64,000 bases of DNA from Streptomyces sp. NBC_01306. GTDB taxonomy: Bacteria; Actinomycetota; Actinomycetes; Streptomycetales; Streptomycetaceae. The translations under genes and the position numbers were made by a program. Where the stretch lies: positions 2,483,501 through 2,547,500 of the forward strand of contig NZ_JAPEPC010000001.1 of assembly GCF_026340465.1 (NCBI RefSeq). Direction: 5' to 3'. The first letter of the stretch is position 1. Each line of letters begins with the position of its first letter. A model generated the notes under the pieces. It was not told the origin of the DNA. It ran no database searches and saw only the letters and a program-made list of their open reading frames with translations. Shown here in pieces: positions 31,352 through 39,785 of this stretch.

Positions 31352-32905
31352 CTACAGCCAGCCGAGTTCCCAGATCCGCCAGACACCCGTCCCGTCGGAC
31401 AGGTACTGCCCGCCCGAGACGTCGTCGCTGGTCAGTACGTAGTCCTTGCGCTGCCAGAGCGGGATCAGCGGCACGTCCTGCGCGACGTCGTCCTGCAGCG
31501 CCTTGAAGTCGTCGGCGGTCCTGCCCCGGTCGGTGTACTGCTGGGTGCGGCCGATCAGCCGGTCGACGTCCTTGCTGCTGTAGCCGTTGTAGAGGCTGTT
31601 GCCGGTGCCGACCAGCGGCTGCGCGTAGTTGTCGGCGTCCGGGTAGTCCGCGATCCAGCCGACGGCGTACGCGTCGAACTTGCCGAGCCGGTAGTCGTCC
31701 TGGAACTTCGTCCAGTCCGTCATTCCCTTGAGCTTCACCTTGAAGAGGCCGCCCTTCTCCAGCTGCGTCTTCAGCGTCCGGGCCTCGTCGTCGGTGACGT
31801 TCGTGCTGGAGTACGCGTAGGTGAAGGTCACCGGGGTCTGCACACCGGCCTGCTGGAGCAGCTGCCTGGCCGCCGCCACATCGACCTTCGGGTAGGCGTC
31901 GAAGAACGCGGTGTTGTGACCGGTGAACCCCTGCGGGATCAGCGAGTAGAGCGGTTCGACCGTGCCGTTGTAGACCTTCTCGGACAGCTGGGCGCGGTCG
32001 ACCAGATCGGCCGCGGCCCGCCGCACCCTGGTGTCCGCGAGCGCGGAGTTCTTGCGGACGTTGAAGACCAGGTTGCGGACCTCGCTGCCGGTCGACTCGG
32101 TGACCTGCGCGTCCGGGTCACTGGGCGAGAGCGTCGCCAGCGTCGCGGGGGTCATCACCCGGTGCGCGACGTCGATGTCCTTGCGCTTCCAGGCGGCGTC
32201 GAGCTGGGCGGGCTGCTTGAAGTAGCGGATCTCGATCGGTACGCCGGTCTTCTTGATGACGCCCTTGTACTTCGGGTTCGGTTCCAGGAGGGCGCTGACG
32301 CCGCTCCTGTAGGACTTCAGCACGTACGGCCCGGAGCCCACGACCGTACTGCCCTTGCGCCCCTTGTTCGCCGGGTACGCGGTGTGGTCGACGATGGCGC
32401 CGCCGCCCGTCGCGATCTTCGAGGCGAAGGTGGCGTCGCGGGACTTGAGGTGGAAGACGACCTTGTTGCCCGACGCGTCGACGTTCTTGAGCGTGGGGTA
32501 CAGCGGCGCGGGGCCGTTCCCCTTCATGCGCAGGACACGGTTGAAGGAGAACGCCGCGTCCTCCGCCGTGACCTTGTGGCCGTTCGAGAACGTCAGGTCG
32601 TCACGCATGGTGCAGCTGAAGGTACGCAGCGCGTCATCGGTGAATTCGCAGCTGCTCGCCGCGTCGGGGACCGGGGTGGAGGAACCGACGTTGAACGACA
32701 TCAGCGACTGGTAGAGCGAGCTGTAGAGGGCCCACGAACCGGCGTCGTACGCCTGGGCCGGGTCCAGGGAGGAGACGACGTCGGTGGTTCCGATGACGAT
32801 CGGCTTCTTCTTCCCGCCGTCGTCGGACAGCAGCTGCCAGGCACCGACACCGGCACACACCAGAACGACGCATATGACCAGAATCCGCATGCGGATCGAA
32901 CGCAT
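31352..32905 (-). CDS. Peptide/oligopeptide ABC transporter substrate-binding protein
   Basis: The 517-residue family 5 extracellular binding protein has an N-terminal membrane segment (about 6-25), then VIGTTDVVSSLDPAQAYD, the family signature region DDLTFSNGHKVTAEDAAFSFNRVL, GSGPYVLKSY and WIADYPDADNYAQPL. The segment LVCAG is a poor lipobox, so it may be anchored by its uncleaved helix. No permease or ATPase genes adjoin, so it is an orphan component. It runs convergent to the TetR gene. Confidence 0.9.
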   Translation of the reverse strand: MRSIRMRILVICVVLVCAGVGAWQLLSDDGGKKKPIVIGTTDVVSSLDPAQAYDAGSWALYSSLYQSLMSFNVGSSTPVPDAASSCEFTDDALRTFSCTMRDDLTFSNGHKVTAEDAAFSFNRVLRMKGNGPAPLYPTLKNVDASGNKVVFHLKSRDATFASKIATGGGAIVDHTAYPANKGRKGSTVVGSGPYVLKSYRSGVSALLEPNPKYKGVIKKTGVPIEIRYFKQPAQLDAAWKRKDIDVAHRVMTPATLATLSPSDPDAQVTESTGSEVRNLVFNVRKNSALADTRVRRAAADLVDRAQLSEKVYNGTVEPLYSLIPQGFTGHNTAFFDAYPKVDVAAARQLLQQAGVQTPVTFTYAYSSTNVTDDEARTLKTQLEKGGLFKVKLKGMTDWTKFQDDYRLGKFDAYAVGWIADYPDADNYAQPLVGTGNSLYNGYSSKDVDRLIGRTQQYTDRGRTADDFKALQDDVAQDVPLIPLWQRKDYVLTSDDVSGGQYLSDGTGVWRIWELGWL

Positions 32906-33269
32906 TGTGCTGTTCCCCTCAACCCACCCTGTGGACGCGCGGACCGGCGCGCGTCAGACCCAAGTCGGCGCCAACCCAACCACACGACATTCACAAGTGG
33001 AAGAGAAAATCTTCACGCGGGCCAAGTTGTTAGGCAACCTTCATAAGAGGCCGCCGCACGCCTCCGGCCTGCATGTCCGCGCTCCGGAAGGGCTCAGGGA
33101 AGGGCTCAGGGAAGGCCCGGAAAAGGGCTCCGGAAGGGCTCGGGGAAAGCCCGGGAAAGGGCTCCGGAAAGGGTTACGTGCCGCGGAGCGCACCCCCCTC
33201 GGCAGGCCGCACAGCAGGGGTCACATACTGGCAGGAACGCCCCCCACCGGCTTCGAAGGACGACGACCC
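32906..33269. other. Divergent intergenic region with purine-rich repeats
   Basis: These 364 bp separate the binding-protein gene from the small membrane protein gene. The left half is less GC-rich and should hold the binding-protein promoter. The right half is dominated by the repeat at 33083-33176. No gene was seen. Confidence 0.5.
33083..33176. repeat. Purine-rich tandem repeat
   Basis: Imperfect units of GGGCTCAGGGAA, GGGCTCCGGAA and GCCCGGGAAA type recur about eight times, 10-14 bp each. The plus strand is almost entirely purine plus CTC, so it could adopt unusual structure in the leader of the gene at 33270. Confidence 0.75.
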
Positions 33270-33512
33270 ATGAAACTCAACCGCACCGCCTCCTGGTTCC
33301 TGACAGCGTTCGGCGTGTGGTCGTGGGTGGTCTGGGTCACCTTCGCGAAGAACCTCTTCAAGGACGCGAGCGGCCTCGCGTTCGACGGCGGCAAGCCCAC
33401 GGCCTATCTGTGGATCCACCTGACGCTGGCCATCGTCTCGTTCATCCTGGGCACGGTCATCGGCGCGATCGGCCTCCGGGGCGTCCGCGCCCACCGCCGC
33501 GCCGCCCAGTAG
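33270..33512 (+). CDS. SCO4848-family small membrane protein
   Basis: The 80-residue protein has two membrane helices (ASWFLTAFGVWSWVVWVTFA and HLTLAIVSFILGTVIGAIGL) with KNLFKDASGLAFDGGKPTAYLWI between and a basic tail (RGVRAHRRAAQ). This is a conserved Streptomyces family without a known function. In S. coelicolor it also lies beside the carboxypeptidase gene, as recalled. A small role in envelope maintenance is possible but unproven. Confidence 0.85.
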   Translation: MKLNRTASWFLTAFGVWSWVVWVTFAKNLFKDASGLAFDGGKPTAYLWIHLTLAIVSFILGTVIGAIGLRGVRAHRRAAQ

Positions 33513-33520
33513 GGACGGCC

Positions 33521-33605
33521 CAGCAGCGACCCAGCAGCGACCCAGCAGGGGCGACTGCGCCCGGGGCCACAGCCGCGGCCCGGCGGCAGCCCGGCGGCAG
33601 CCCGG
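33521..33605. repeat. Short tandem repeats before the carboxypeptidase gene
   Basis: CAGCGACCCAG-type 11-bp units (33525-33549) and two copies of CGGCAGCCCGG (about 33591-33605) fill the 140 bp between the two genes. No promoter was assignable. Confidence 0.6.
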
Positions 33606-33652
33606 CACCCCGCACTGTCGGTCCACCGTGGCCTGCCTGTACTTTCACCACC

Positions 33653-35023
33653 GTGCCTGCCGTTGAGAAGACCGCGAAAAGGACCGTACTGACGGTCATA
33701 GCCGCCGCGTTGCTGCCCGCCCTCTGCGCCGTGCCCGCGTCGGCCGCGACCGCGACGGGCCCGAAACCCTCCGCCACCGAGTCCGCGAATACCGCCAAGC
33801 CGCCGGAGAGCTCCGAAACTTCGAAGACCTCCGAGCACTCGAAGAGCCCGGGGAAGACCCCTGGGCCCTCGAAGCCCGCACGGTCGCAGATCGGCGGTGC
33901 ACGTCTCGGCCGTACCGGCACCCAGGTGCAACTCGGCCCCGGCGCACCCGTGTTGCCGAAGGACCTCTCCGGGGAGTCCTGGATCGTCGCCGACGCCGAG
34001 TCCGGTGATGTCCTCGCCTCGCACGACGCGCACCGGAGACTGGCCCCAGCGTCCACGCTCAAGATGCTGCTCGCGGACACGCTCCTGCCGAAGTTCCCGG
34101 CGACCGAGACCCACAAGGTGCTGCCGTCCGACCTCGCGGGCATGGGCGAGGGAAGCAGCCTGGTCGGCATCAAGGAGAACCTCACCTACACGGTCCACGA
34201 CCTGTGGCTCGGGGTGTTCCTGCGCTCCGGGAACGACGCGGTGCATGTGCTGTCCGCGATGAACGACGGCGTGCCGAAGACCGTCCGCGACATGCAGGCA
34301 CACGCCGACGACCTCCAGGCGCTCGACACCCATGTGGTGTCGCCCGACGGGTACGACGAGCCGGGCCAGGTCTCCAGCGCGTACGACCTGACGCTCTTCG
34401 CCCGCAGCGGCCTGCAGAAGAAGGACTTCCGCACCTACTGCTCGACTGCGACCGCGCAGTTCCCCGGCATGAAGAAGAAGGGCAAGAAGCGCGAGACCTT
34501 CGGGATCCAGAACACCAACCGCCTGCTGACCGGCGCCGACGGCGTCACCCAGTACAAGGGCATCGCGGGGGTGAAGAACGGCAACACCACGCACGCCGGC
34601 GCCACCTACACGGCGGTGGCCGAGCGCGACGGCCATGTGCTCCTCGTCACCGTGATGAAGCCCAGCTCGACCGAGAGCCAGGCGGTCTACAAGGAGGCGG
34701 CGCGGCTGCTCGACTGGGGCTTCGCGTCGGAGGGCAAGGTCACGCCGGTCGGTGAGCTGGTCGCTCCGGCCAGTTCCGCGGCCGGGTCCGGCGGGAAGGC
34801 GAAGAGCGGCGGAGCCACGCAGGACGGCAAGGGCGGCGCCGGTGCCACCGGGAAGGACAAGGCCTCCGCGCCGGCCGCCGCGTCGCAGAAGGGCGGCTCC
34901 AGCGGGGTGGGCACGGCCCTGGCGATCAGTGCAGGGGCGTTGCTCCTGTTGGCGGCCGCGGTGTTCCTGGTGAACCGGCGCTGGCCGCTGCCGGGTCTGG
35001 TACGACGTTCTCCACGTCGCTGA
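33653..35023 (+). CDS. Serine-type D-Ala-D-Ala carboxypeptidase
   Basis: The 456-residue exported penicillin-binding protein trims the peptidoglycan stem peptide. It has a signal peptide (about 8-31), a Ser/Thr/Lys-rich linker (35-80), and the catalytic domain (about 100-345) with SxxK in PASTLKM (S134, K137), SGN (192-194) and a third motif KNG (308-310) in place of KTG. A Gly/Ala-rich linker leads to a C-terminal membrane helix (about 425-447) with basic end, anchoring it at the outer face. The GTG at 33653 was chosen. Its 3' end overlaps the convergent YihY gene by 98 bp. Confidence 0.92.
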   Translation: MPAVEKTAKRTVLTVIAAALLPALCAVPASAATATGPKPSATESANTAKPPESSETSKTSEHSKSPGKTPGPSKPARSQIGGARLGRTGTQVQLGPGAPVLPKDLSGESWIVADAESGDVLASHDAHRRLAPASTLKMLLADTLLPKFPATETHKVLPSDLAGMGEGSSLVGIKENLTYTVHDLWLGVFLRSGNDAVHVLSAMNDGVPKTVRDMQAHADDLQALDTHVVSPDGYDEPGQVSSAYDLTLFARSGLQKKDFRTYCSTATAQFPGMKKKGKKRETFGIQNTNRLLTGADGVTQYKGIAGVKNGNTTHAGATYTAVAERDGHVLLVTVMKPSSTESQAVYKEAARLLDWGFASEGKVTPVGELVAPASSAAGSGGKAKSGGATQDGKGGAGATGKDKASAPAAASQKGGSSGVGTALAISAGALLLLAAAVFLVNRRWPLPGLVRRSPRR

Positions 35024-35885
35024 TCTCTTCCTCGTCGGCGTGCCCGGTCGCGGTCCAGGCCGCGCAGTAGAGCAGCAGCTTCACGGTGAAGCTGATCCAC
35101 AGCAGCAGCGCGACGGGCACGCCGAAGGCGCCGTACATGCTCTTCGAAGCGACGCCCCGCATATAGCCGCTGAGCAGCAGCTTGAGCAGTTCGAAGCCGA
35201 GGGCGCCGATCAGCCCCGCCGTGATCAGCCTGCGGCGGGGAGGCTCGACGCCGGGCAGCAGCGTCAGTACGTACAGGAGCACCAGGAAGTCCGCGAGGAC
35301 GGCCAGCGCCAACGCCACGCCCTGGAGGAGCGCGCCGCCCCAGCCGGTGTCCTCGATGCCGAGCTGCCCGGCCGTCCAGCTGACCGCGCTCGAACCGACG
35401 GCTGACGCGCCGGCCGAGACGAGCACGGCGCCGCCCGTCCCGAACAGGATCACGCCGTCCTTGAGCTTGCGCACGACGGCGTTGCCCTGGTCCGCGTTGT
35501 CGAGTTCCCACACCGCGCGCAGGCAGTCCCGCATCGAGCCGATCCAGCCGATCCCGGTGAAGAGCAGCAGCGCCCCGGCGACGACGCCGACCGTGCCCGC
35601 GTTCTGTACCAGCGTGTTGAGGTCCAGCTGATCGGAGATGCCGGGCACCTGGCGGGTGAGCGCGTCCTGCATGGCGTGCAGTTGGGACGGGCTGAGCAGG
35701 GCGGCGCCGATCGCGGCGGCGACGGTGATCAGCGGGAAGAGTGCCAGGAAACTGACGAAGGTGATCGCGGCCGCGAGCCTGCTCCAGTGCACCCGGCCGA
35801 GGGTCTCGTACGCGCGCCAGGCATGCGTACGCATCAGCCGGGCCACCCAGGGCCCGATAACGGGGAGCTTCGTCAGCCAGTCCAT
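34926..35885 (-). CDS. YihY/BrkB-family membrane protein
   Basis: The 319-residue inner-membrane protein has about six helices. Family hallmarks are RLAAAITFVSFLALFPLITVAAAIGAALL (about 36-64), LLLFTGIGWIGSMRDCLRAVWEL (about 106-128) and YGAFGVPVALLLWISFTVKLLLYCAAW (about 253-279). The acidic/Pro-rich tail is variable. Function is not established; the BrkB name is historical. Its last 98 bp are antisense to the carboxypeptidase gene, encoding that protein's membrane anchor region. Confidence 0.9.
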   Translation of the reverse strand: MDWLTKLPVIGPWVARLMRTHAWRAYETLGRVHWSRLAAAITFVSFLALFPLITVAAAIGAALLSPSQLHAMQDALTRQVPGISDQLDLNTLVQNAGTVGVVAGALLLFTGIGWIGSMRDCLRAVWELDNADQGNAVVRKLKDGVILFGTGGAVLVSAGASAVGSSAVSWTAGQLGIEDTGWGGALLQGVALALAVLADFLVLLYVLTLLPGVEPPRRRLITAGLIGALGFELLKLLLSGYMRGVASKSMYGAFGVPVALLLWISFTVKLLLYCAAWTATGHADEEEISDVENVVPDPAAASAGSPGTPRPPTGATPLH

Positions 35886-36295
35886 GGCGTACGCCTACCC
35901 TCGGAGCGGAATACCAGCCTCCGTGTCCCCCAGAAGCGCAGGCAGGTGCCGAGTGCCATGCCGACGACCGCCCCGGAGACGGTGTCAGCGCGCGCGGACG
36001 TCAGCCCGAGGAGGTAGTGCGACACGGCCAGGCAGAGCAGTTGGACGGCCGCACCCGCGACGTTCACCCCGAAGAAGACGGTGTACCCGCGCCAGCCGAC
36101 CCGCCGCCCCCGGTACGTGCCGAAGGCGTTGCCGAGATAGGCGACCGTGCAGCCGGCCAGGAAGGACACCGACTTGGAGCTGATCGGGCCCCAGCCGGCG
36201 CCGCCGCGCAGCCAGACGAAGAGACCGAGGTCGGCGGCGTACGCGCAGATCCCGGCGAGCGCGAAACCCGCGATCTCACGGCGGCTGATGGCCAC
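35873..36295 (-). CDS. GtrA-family membrane protein
   Basis: The 140-residue protein has four helices, beginning VAISRREIAGFALAGICAYAADLGLFVWL. GtrA proteins are linked to movement of lipid-linked sugars across the membrane; the mycobacterial relative Rv3789 acts in decaprenylphosphoryl-arabinose metabolism. The GTG at 36295 was chosen because GGGAGG lies 7 nt upstream, 9 codons inside the longer frame. It overlaps the YihY gene by 13 bp and sits next to the UbiA-type gene (36356), which fits a DPA role. Confidence 0.85.
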   Translation of the reverse strand: MAISRREIAGFALAGICAYAADLGLFVWLRGGAGWGPISSKSVSFLAGCTVAYLGNAFGTYRGRRVGWRGYTVFFGVNVAGAAVQLLCLAVSHYLLGLTSARADTVSGAVVGMALGTCLRFWGTRRLVFRSEGRRTPWTG

Positions 36296-36355
36296 GGCCG
36301 GCCCTCCCGTATCGCCTCTCATCCGTCACTGGTCACCCTTCGCCCGCCGCCGCCC

Positions 36356-37399
36356 TCACAGTTGGGCGACCGCGAGGCCGTACATGGCGATCCAGACGAC
36401 GCCGATCACGGCGAGCGCGCGGTCGCCCAGGATGACGTCCTCCGGGGCGCCGGCGGTGCCGCGGTCGGCGAAGACCGCGTACCGGAGGATGGACAGGATG
36501 AACGGGACCATCGACAGCTGCCGCCAGGGCAGCAGTCCGGCGCCGGGCGGGCCACTGCTCTCCATGGCCCAGAGGCAGTAGGCGAGCACGGCGACACCGG
36601 CCGCCAGCTGCCAGACGAAACGCAGATATCCGGTGGTGTACTCGGAGAGCAGCGCGCGGGTCCGTCCGTCGCCCTCCATCTGGACGGCTTCGGAGTAGCG
36701 CTTGGCGCCGACCATGAACAGCGCGCCGAACCCGGCGGTGATCAGGAACCAGCGCGAGAGCGGGATACCGAGCGCCACCCCGCCGATCATCGCGCGCATC
36801 AGGAATCCGGTGGTCACCACGGTCAGGTCGATGACCAGGACATGCTTCAGACTGATGCAGTAGGCGAGTTGCATGGCGATGTACGCGGAGAGCAGCGCGG
36901 CCGTCATGTCGTTGCAGAGGACGACAGCGGTGGCGGTGGTCGCCACGGCGAGCAGCGCTCCCGCGGCGTACGCGACGGGGACGGGCACCTGCCCCGCCGC
37001 CACCGGGCGCCGGCACTTGACCGGGTGGGCCCGGTCGGCCTCGGCGTCCCGGGCGTCGTTGACCAGGTACACGGCGGACGACGCGGCCGTGAACAGCACG
37101 AATATGAGCCCCAGTTGGGCGACCGCGCCCCGGGAGAGCGGTTCACCGGCGGCGGCGGGCGCGGCGGCGACCAGGACGTTCTTGACCCATTGACGGGGGC
37201 GGGCGGTCCTGAGCAGCCCCAGCGGCAGCGCGAGCACCCCGTGACCACCGCTGTACCCGTCGCCGCGCTCGTCGCCGGGAACAGCGAGCGGCGGGGGTCT
37301 CGGCGGCCCCTGGGGGGCGGCACCGCGCTCGGGCAGCGGGGGGAGCTGGGTGATCCGGGAAACGTCGGAGAGAGGGGAAACGTCAGAGAGATCGGACAT
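36356..37399 (-). CDS. ubiA: Decaprenyl-phosphate phosphoribosyltransferase-like (UbiA family)
   Basis: The 347-residue integral membrane prenyltransferase has about eight to nine helices. The family Asp-rich motif is YLVNDARDAEADRAHP (about 115-130), with KCRRPVAAG after it and a second Asp-containing loop (AKRYSEAVQMEGDGRTRALL, about 228-247). The order resembles Mycobacterium Rv3806c, which transfers 5-phosphoribose from PRPP to decaprenyl phosphate, the first step to DPA. The ATG at 37399 begins MSDLSDVSPLSDVS. It overlaps the PAP2 gene by 17 bp, as Rv3806c pairs with the phosphatase Rv3807c. Confidence 0.88.
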   Translation of the reverse strand: MSDLSDVSPLSDVSRITQLPPLPERGAAPQGPPRPPPLAVPGDERGDGYSGGHGVLALPLGLLRTARPRQWVKNVLVAAAPAAAGEPLSRGAVAQLGLIFVLFTAASSAVYLVNDARDAEADRAHPVKCRRPVAAGQVPVPVAYAAGALLAVATTATAVVLCNDMTAALLSAYIAMQLAYCISLKHVLVIDLTVVTTGFLMRAMIGGVALGIPLSRWFLITAGFGALFMVGAKRYSEAVQMEGDGRTRALLSEYTTGYLRFVWQLAAGVAVLAYCLWAMESSGPPGAGLLPWRQLSMVPFILSILRYAVFADRGTAGAPEDVILGDRALAVIGVVWIAMYGLAVAQL

Positions 37400-38000
37400 G
37401 GGTGCCTCGCATCCATTTCGCGCCGAGCCCGGCGGTGACCCCGCCGAGCAGGGCGCCGGCGGCGACATCGGTCGGGTAGTGGACGCCTGCGACCAGCCGG
37501 GACACACACATCGCGGCGGCGAGGGGCGTGACGAGGAGGCGGCCGGCCGGGCGCAGCGCGCCGAAGGCGACCGCTGCGGCCACCGCCGACGCGGCGTGCG
37601 AGCTGGGGAAGGAGTGCCGGCCCGCGGTGCGTACGAGGGGGAGCCGGGCGGCGAGCCGGGGGCGGGGGCGGCGCACCACCCGTTTGATGCCCATGCTCGC
37701 GAGATGGGCCGTGCCGATCAGCGCGGTGGCCCGCAGCCAGGCGGCGCGCCGCTCGTGGTCGGCGACCGCGCCGGTGATCCCGGCGGCGAGCCAGAGCGCA
37801 CCGTGTTCACCGCTGAGGGAGAGGACGCGCGCGGCGCCGCCCACCCGTCGATCCGTACCGAAGTCGCGCATCGCCGACAGAAGCCGGCGATCGGTTCCTA
37901 TGGACCGCGCTGCCGCTATGGACCGCGCTGTTCCCACGGGCCGCGCCGCATCTATGGACCGCACTGCTTCTATGGACCGCACTGATCCTGTGGATCGCAC
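37383..38000 (-). CDS. PAP2-family phosphatase with hexapeptide-repeat N-terminus
   Basis: The 205-residue membrane phosphatase has the three PAP2 motifs: KRVVRRPRP, PSSHAAS and SRLVAGVHYPTD. In mycobacteria the partner of the UbiA enzyme is proposed to dephosphorylate decaprenylphosphoryl-5-phosphoribose. The first 36 residues are six hexapeptides (VRSTGS VRSIEA VRSIDA and so on) encoded by 18-bp tandem repeats. The GTG at 38000 has AGGAG 7 nt upstream, so translation starts exactly at the repeat. A start after the repeat (ATG 37871) is possible but lacks such a site. Confidence 0.85.
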   Translation of the reverse strand: MRSTGSVRSIEAVRSIDAARPVGTARSIAAARSIGTDRRLLSAMRDFGTDRRVGGAARVLSLSGEHGALWLAAGITGAVADHERRAAWLRATALIGTAHLASMGIKRVVRRPRPRLAARLPLVRTAGRHSFPSSHAASAVAAAVAFGALRPAGRLLVTPLAAAMCVSRLVAGVHYPTDVAAGALLGGVTAGLGAKWMRGTHVRSL

Positions 38001-38005
38001 TCCCT
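37898..38005 (-). repeat. Six 18-bp tandem repeats at the PAP2 gene start
   Basis: CTATGGACCGCGCTG-type units start at 37898, 37916, 37934, 37952, 37970 and 37988, an exact 18-bp period. Copies 3 and 6 are the most diverged. On the minus strand each encodes an (A/V)RSI-like hexapeptide, so changes in copy number would not shift the frame. Confidence 0.95.
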
Positions 38006-38188
38006 CACTCCTCTCCGCTGCTCTGTGCACGGCTCTGCTGGTCTGTGCTGCTCCGCGCCGCTCTGTGCACGGCCCTCGCCACGGACGGGAAGGCTCTTAT
38101 ATGACATTGCCCGATAATCACGGCCATACTGGTTGACACTCCCTCAATCACCCATTTCCCCGCGTATTCGGGCGATACGGTCTACTCC

Positions 38189-39640
38189 ATGTCTGCCGAA
38201 ACCACCGCGTCACTGCGCGGCACCACGCCCGTGAGCACGGCGGGCCCCGTGATTCCGGTGCGCTCCGCGAGTCCGGTGCGTTCCCTGCGTGCCATGAGTT
38301 CCGTGGGCTCGGTGACGGGCTGGGGCCGCACCGCCCCGTCGACGTCGCTGCTGGTCCGCCCGCGTACGTACGAGGAGGCGGTGGCAGCGGTGCTCGGATG
38401 CGGGGCGCGCGGCTCGATCCCCCGCGGCCTGGGCCGGGCGTACGGCGACGCCGCGCAGAACGCGGGCGGCGCGGTGCTCGACATGACCGGCCTCGACCGG
38501 ATCCGCTCCATCGACGCGGACGCCGGGGTCGTGGTCTGCGACGCGGGGGTGAGCCTGCACCGGCTGATGCAGGTGCTGCTGCCGCTGGGCTGGTTCGTGC
38601 CGGTGACCCCGGGCACCAGATACGTCACGGTGGGCGGCGCGATCGGTGCCGACATCCACGGCAAGAACCACCATGTGTCGGGCTCCTTCTCCCGCCATGT
38701 GCGCTCGCTGGAGCTGCTGACGGCGGACGGCACGGTGCACACGACCGTCCCCGGCACCGCGCTCTTCGACGCGACGGCCGGCGGGATGGGGCTGACCGGC
38801 GCCATCCTCAGCGCCACGGTCCAGCTCCTGCCGGTGCGGACGTCCTTGATGTCGGTGGACACCGAGCGGGCCACGGACCTCGACGACCTGATGGCCCGTC
38901 TCACGGCCACCGACCACCGCTACCGCTACTCGGTGGCCTGGATCGACCTGCTGGCACGGGGCGCAGTCACCGGGCGCTCGGTCCTGACCCGGGGCGACCA
39001 CGCGCCGCTGGACGCGCTCCCCGCACGCCTGCGGCGCGCACCGCTGGCCTTCCGCCCCGCCACACTCCCCGCGCCCCCGCCCTTCATCCCGGAGGGACTG
39101 CTGGGCCGCACCTCCGTCTCGCTCTTCAACGAACTCTGGTACCGCAAGGCGCCACGGCTGCGGACCGGGCAGATCCAGCGGCTCGCCACCTTCTTCCACC
39201 CGCTCGACGGGGTCCCGCACTGGAACCGGATCTACGGGCGCGGCGGCTTCGTCCAGTACCAGTTCGCCGTCGGGTACGGGCAGGAGGAGACCCTTCGCCG
39301 GATCGTCCGGCGCATCTCCCGGCGCGGCTGCCCCTCGTTCCTGGCGGTGCTGAAGCGCTTCGGCGAGGCCGACCCGGGCTGGCTCTCGTTCCCGGTGCCG
39401 GGGTGGACGCTCGCTCTGGACATCCCGGCGAACCTCGGCGGACTCGGGGCGTTCCTCGACACCCTGGACGAGGAGGTGGCGGAGGCGGGCGGCCGTGTCT
39501 ACCTGGCGAAGGACTCCCGGCTCCGCCCGGATCTGCTGGCCGCGATGTACCCCCGGCTTGCGGACTTCCGGGCGCTGCGCGCCGAACTGGACCCGGGCGC
39601 GGTCTTCACTTCGGACCTCGCCCGCCGCCTCGGCCTCTGA
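38189..39640 (+). CDS. dprE1: DprE1-like FAD-dependent decaprenylphosphoryl-ribose 2'-oxidase
   Basis: The 483-residue FAD-binding oxidoreductase closely follows mycobacterial DprE1: TGWGRTAPST, IPRGLGRAYGDAAQNAGG, VGGAIGADIHGKNHH (H157), LFNELWYRKAP, TFFHPLDGVPHWNRIYG, FLAVLKRFGEADPGWLSFPVPGW and YLAKDSRL (K441). It should oxidise the 2'-hydroxyl of decaprenylphosphoryl-ribose. The residue matching Cys387 of M. tuberculosis DprE1, the benzothiazinone target, is Ala409 (GWTLALD against GWNICVD). The N-terminal 40 residues are a Ser/Val/Arg-rich extension, and ATG 38294 (M36) is an alternative start. It is divergent from the PAP2 gene. Confidence 0.88.
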   Translation: MSAETTASLRGTTPVSTAGPVIPVRSASPVRSLRAMSSVGSVTGWGRTAPSTSLLVRPRTYEEAVAAVLGCGARGSIPRGLGRAYGDAAQNAGGAVLDMTGLDRIRSIDADAGVVVCDAGVSLHRLMQVLLPLGWFVPVTPGTRYVTVGGAIGADIHGKNHHVSGSFSRHVRSLELLTADGTVHTTVPGTALFDATAGGMGLTGAILSATVQLLPVRTSLMSVDTERATDLDDLMARLTATDHRYRYSVAWIDLLARGAVTGRSVLTRGDHAPLDALPARLRRAPLAFRPATLPAPPPFIPEGLLGRTSVSLFNELWYRKAPRLRTGQIQRLATFFHPLDGVPHWNRIYGRGGFVQYQFAVGYGQEETLRRIVRRISRRGCPSFLAVLKRFGEADPGWLSFPVPGWTLALDIPANLGGLGAFLDTLDEEVAEAGGRVYLAKDSRLRPDLLAAMYPRLADFRALRAELDPGAVFTSDLARRLGL

Positions 39641-39785
39641 CGCGACGCGCCCGGCCGGGAGGAGACCGCTCCTGGCCAGCACCCCCGCTCCCCACCCCCG
39701 TCCCCCTGCCCATCCCCGCCCCCTCCTCCTTCTCCACCCCCTTCTCCATCCCCATTCCCGAACCCCCGACCCCGAGGAAGCAGCC

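Noticed and set aside
33083..33176. Repeat considered as a CRISPR array
   Set aside because: Units are 10-14 bp, abutting and degenerate, with no unique spacers and no cas genes. The same applies to the other tandem repeats.
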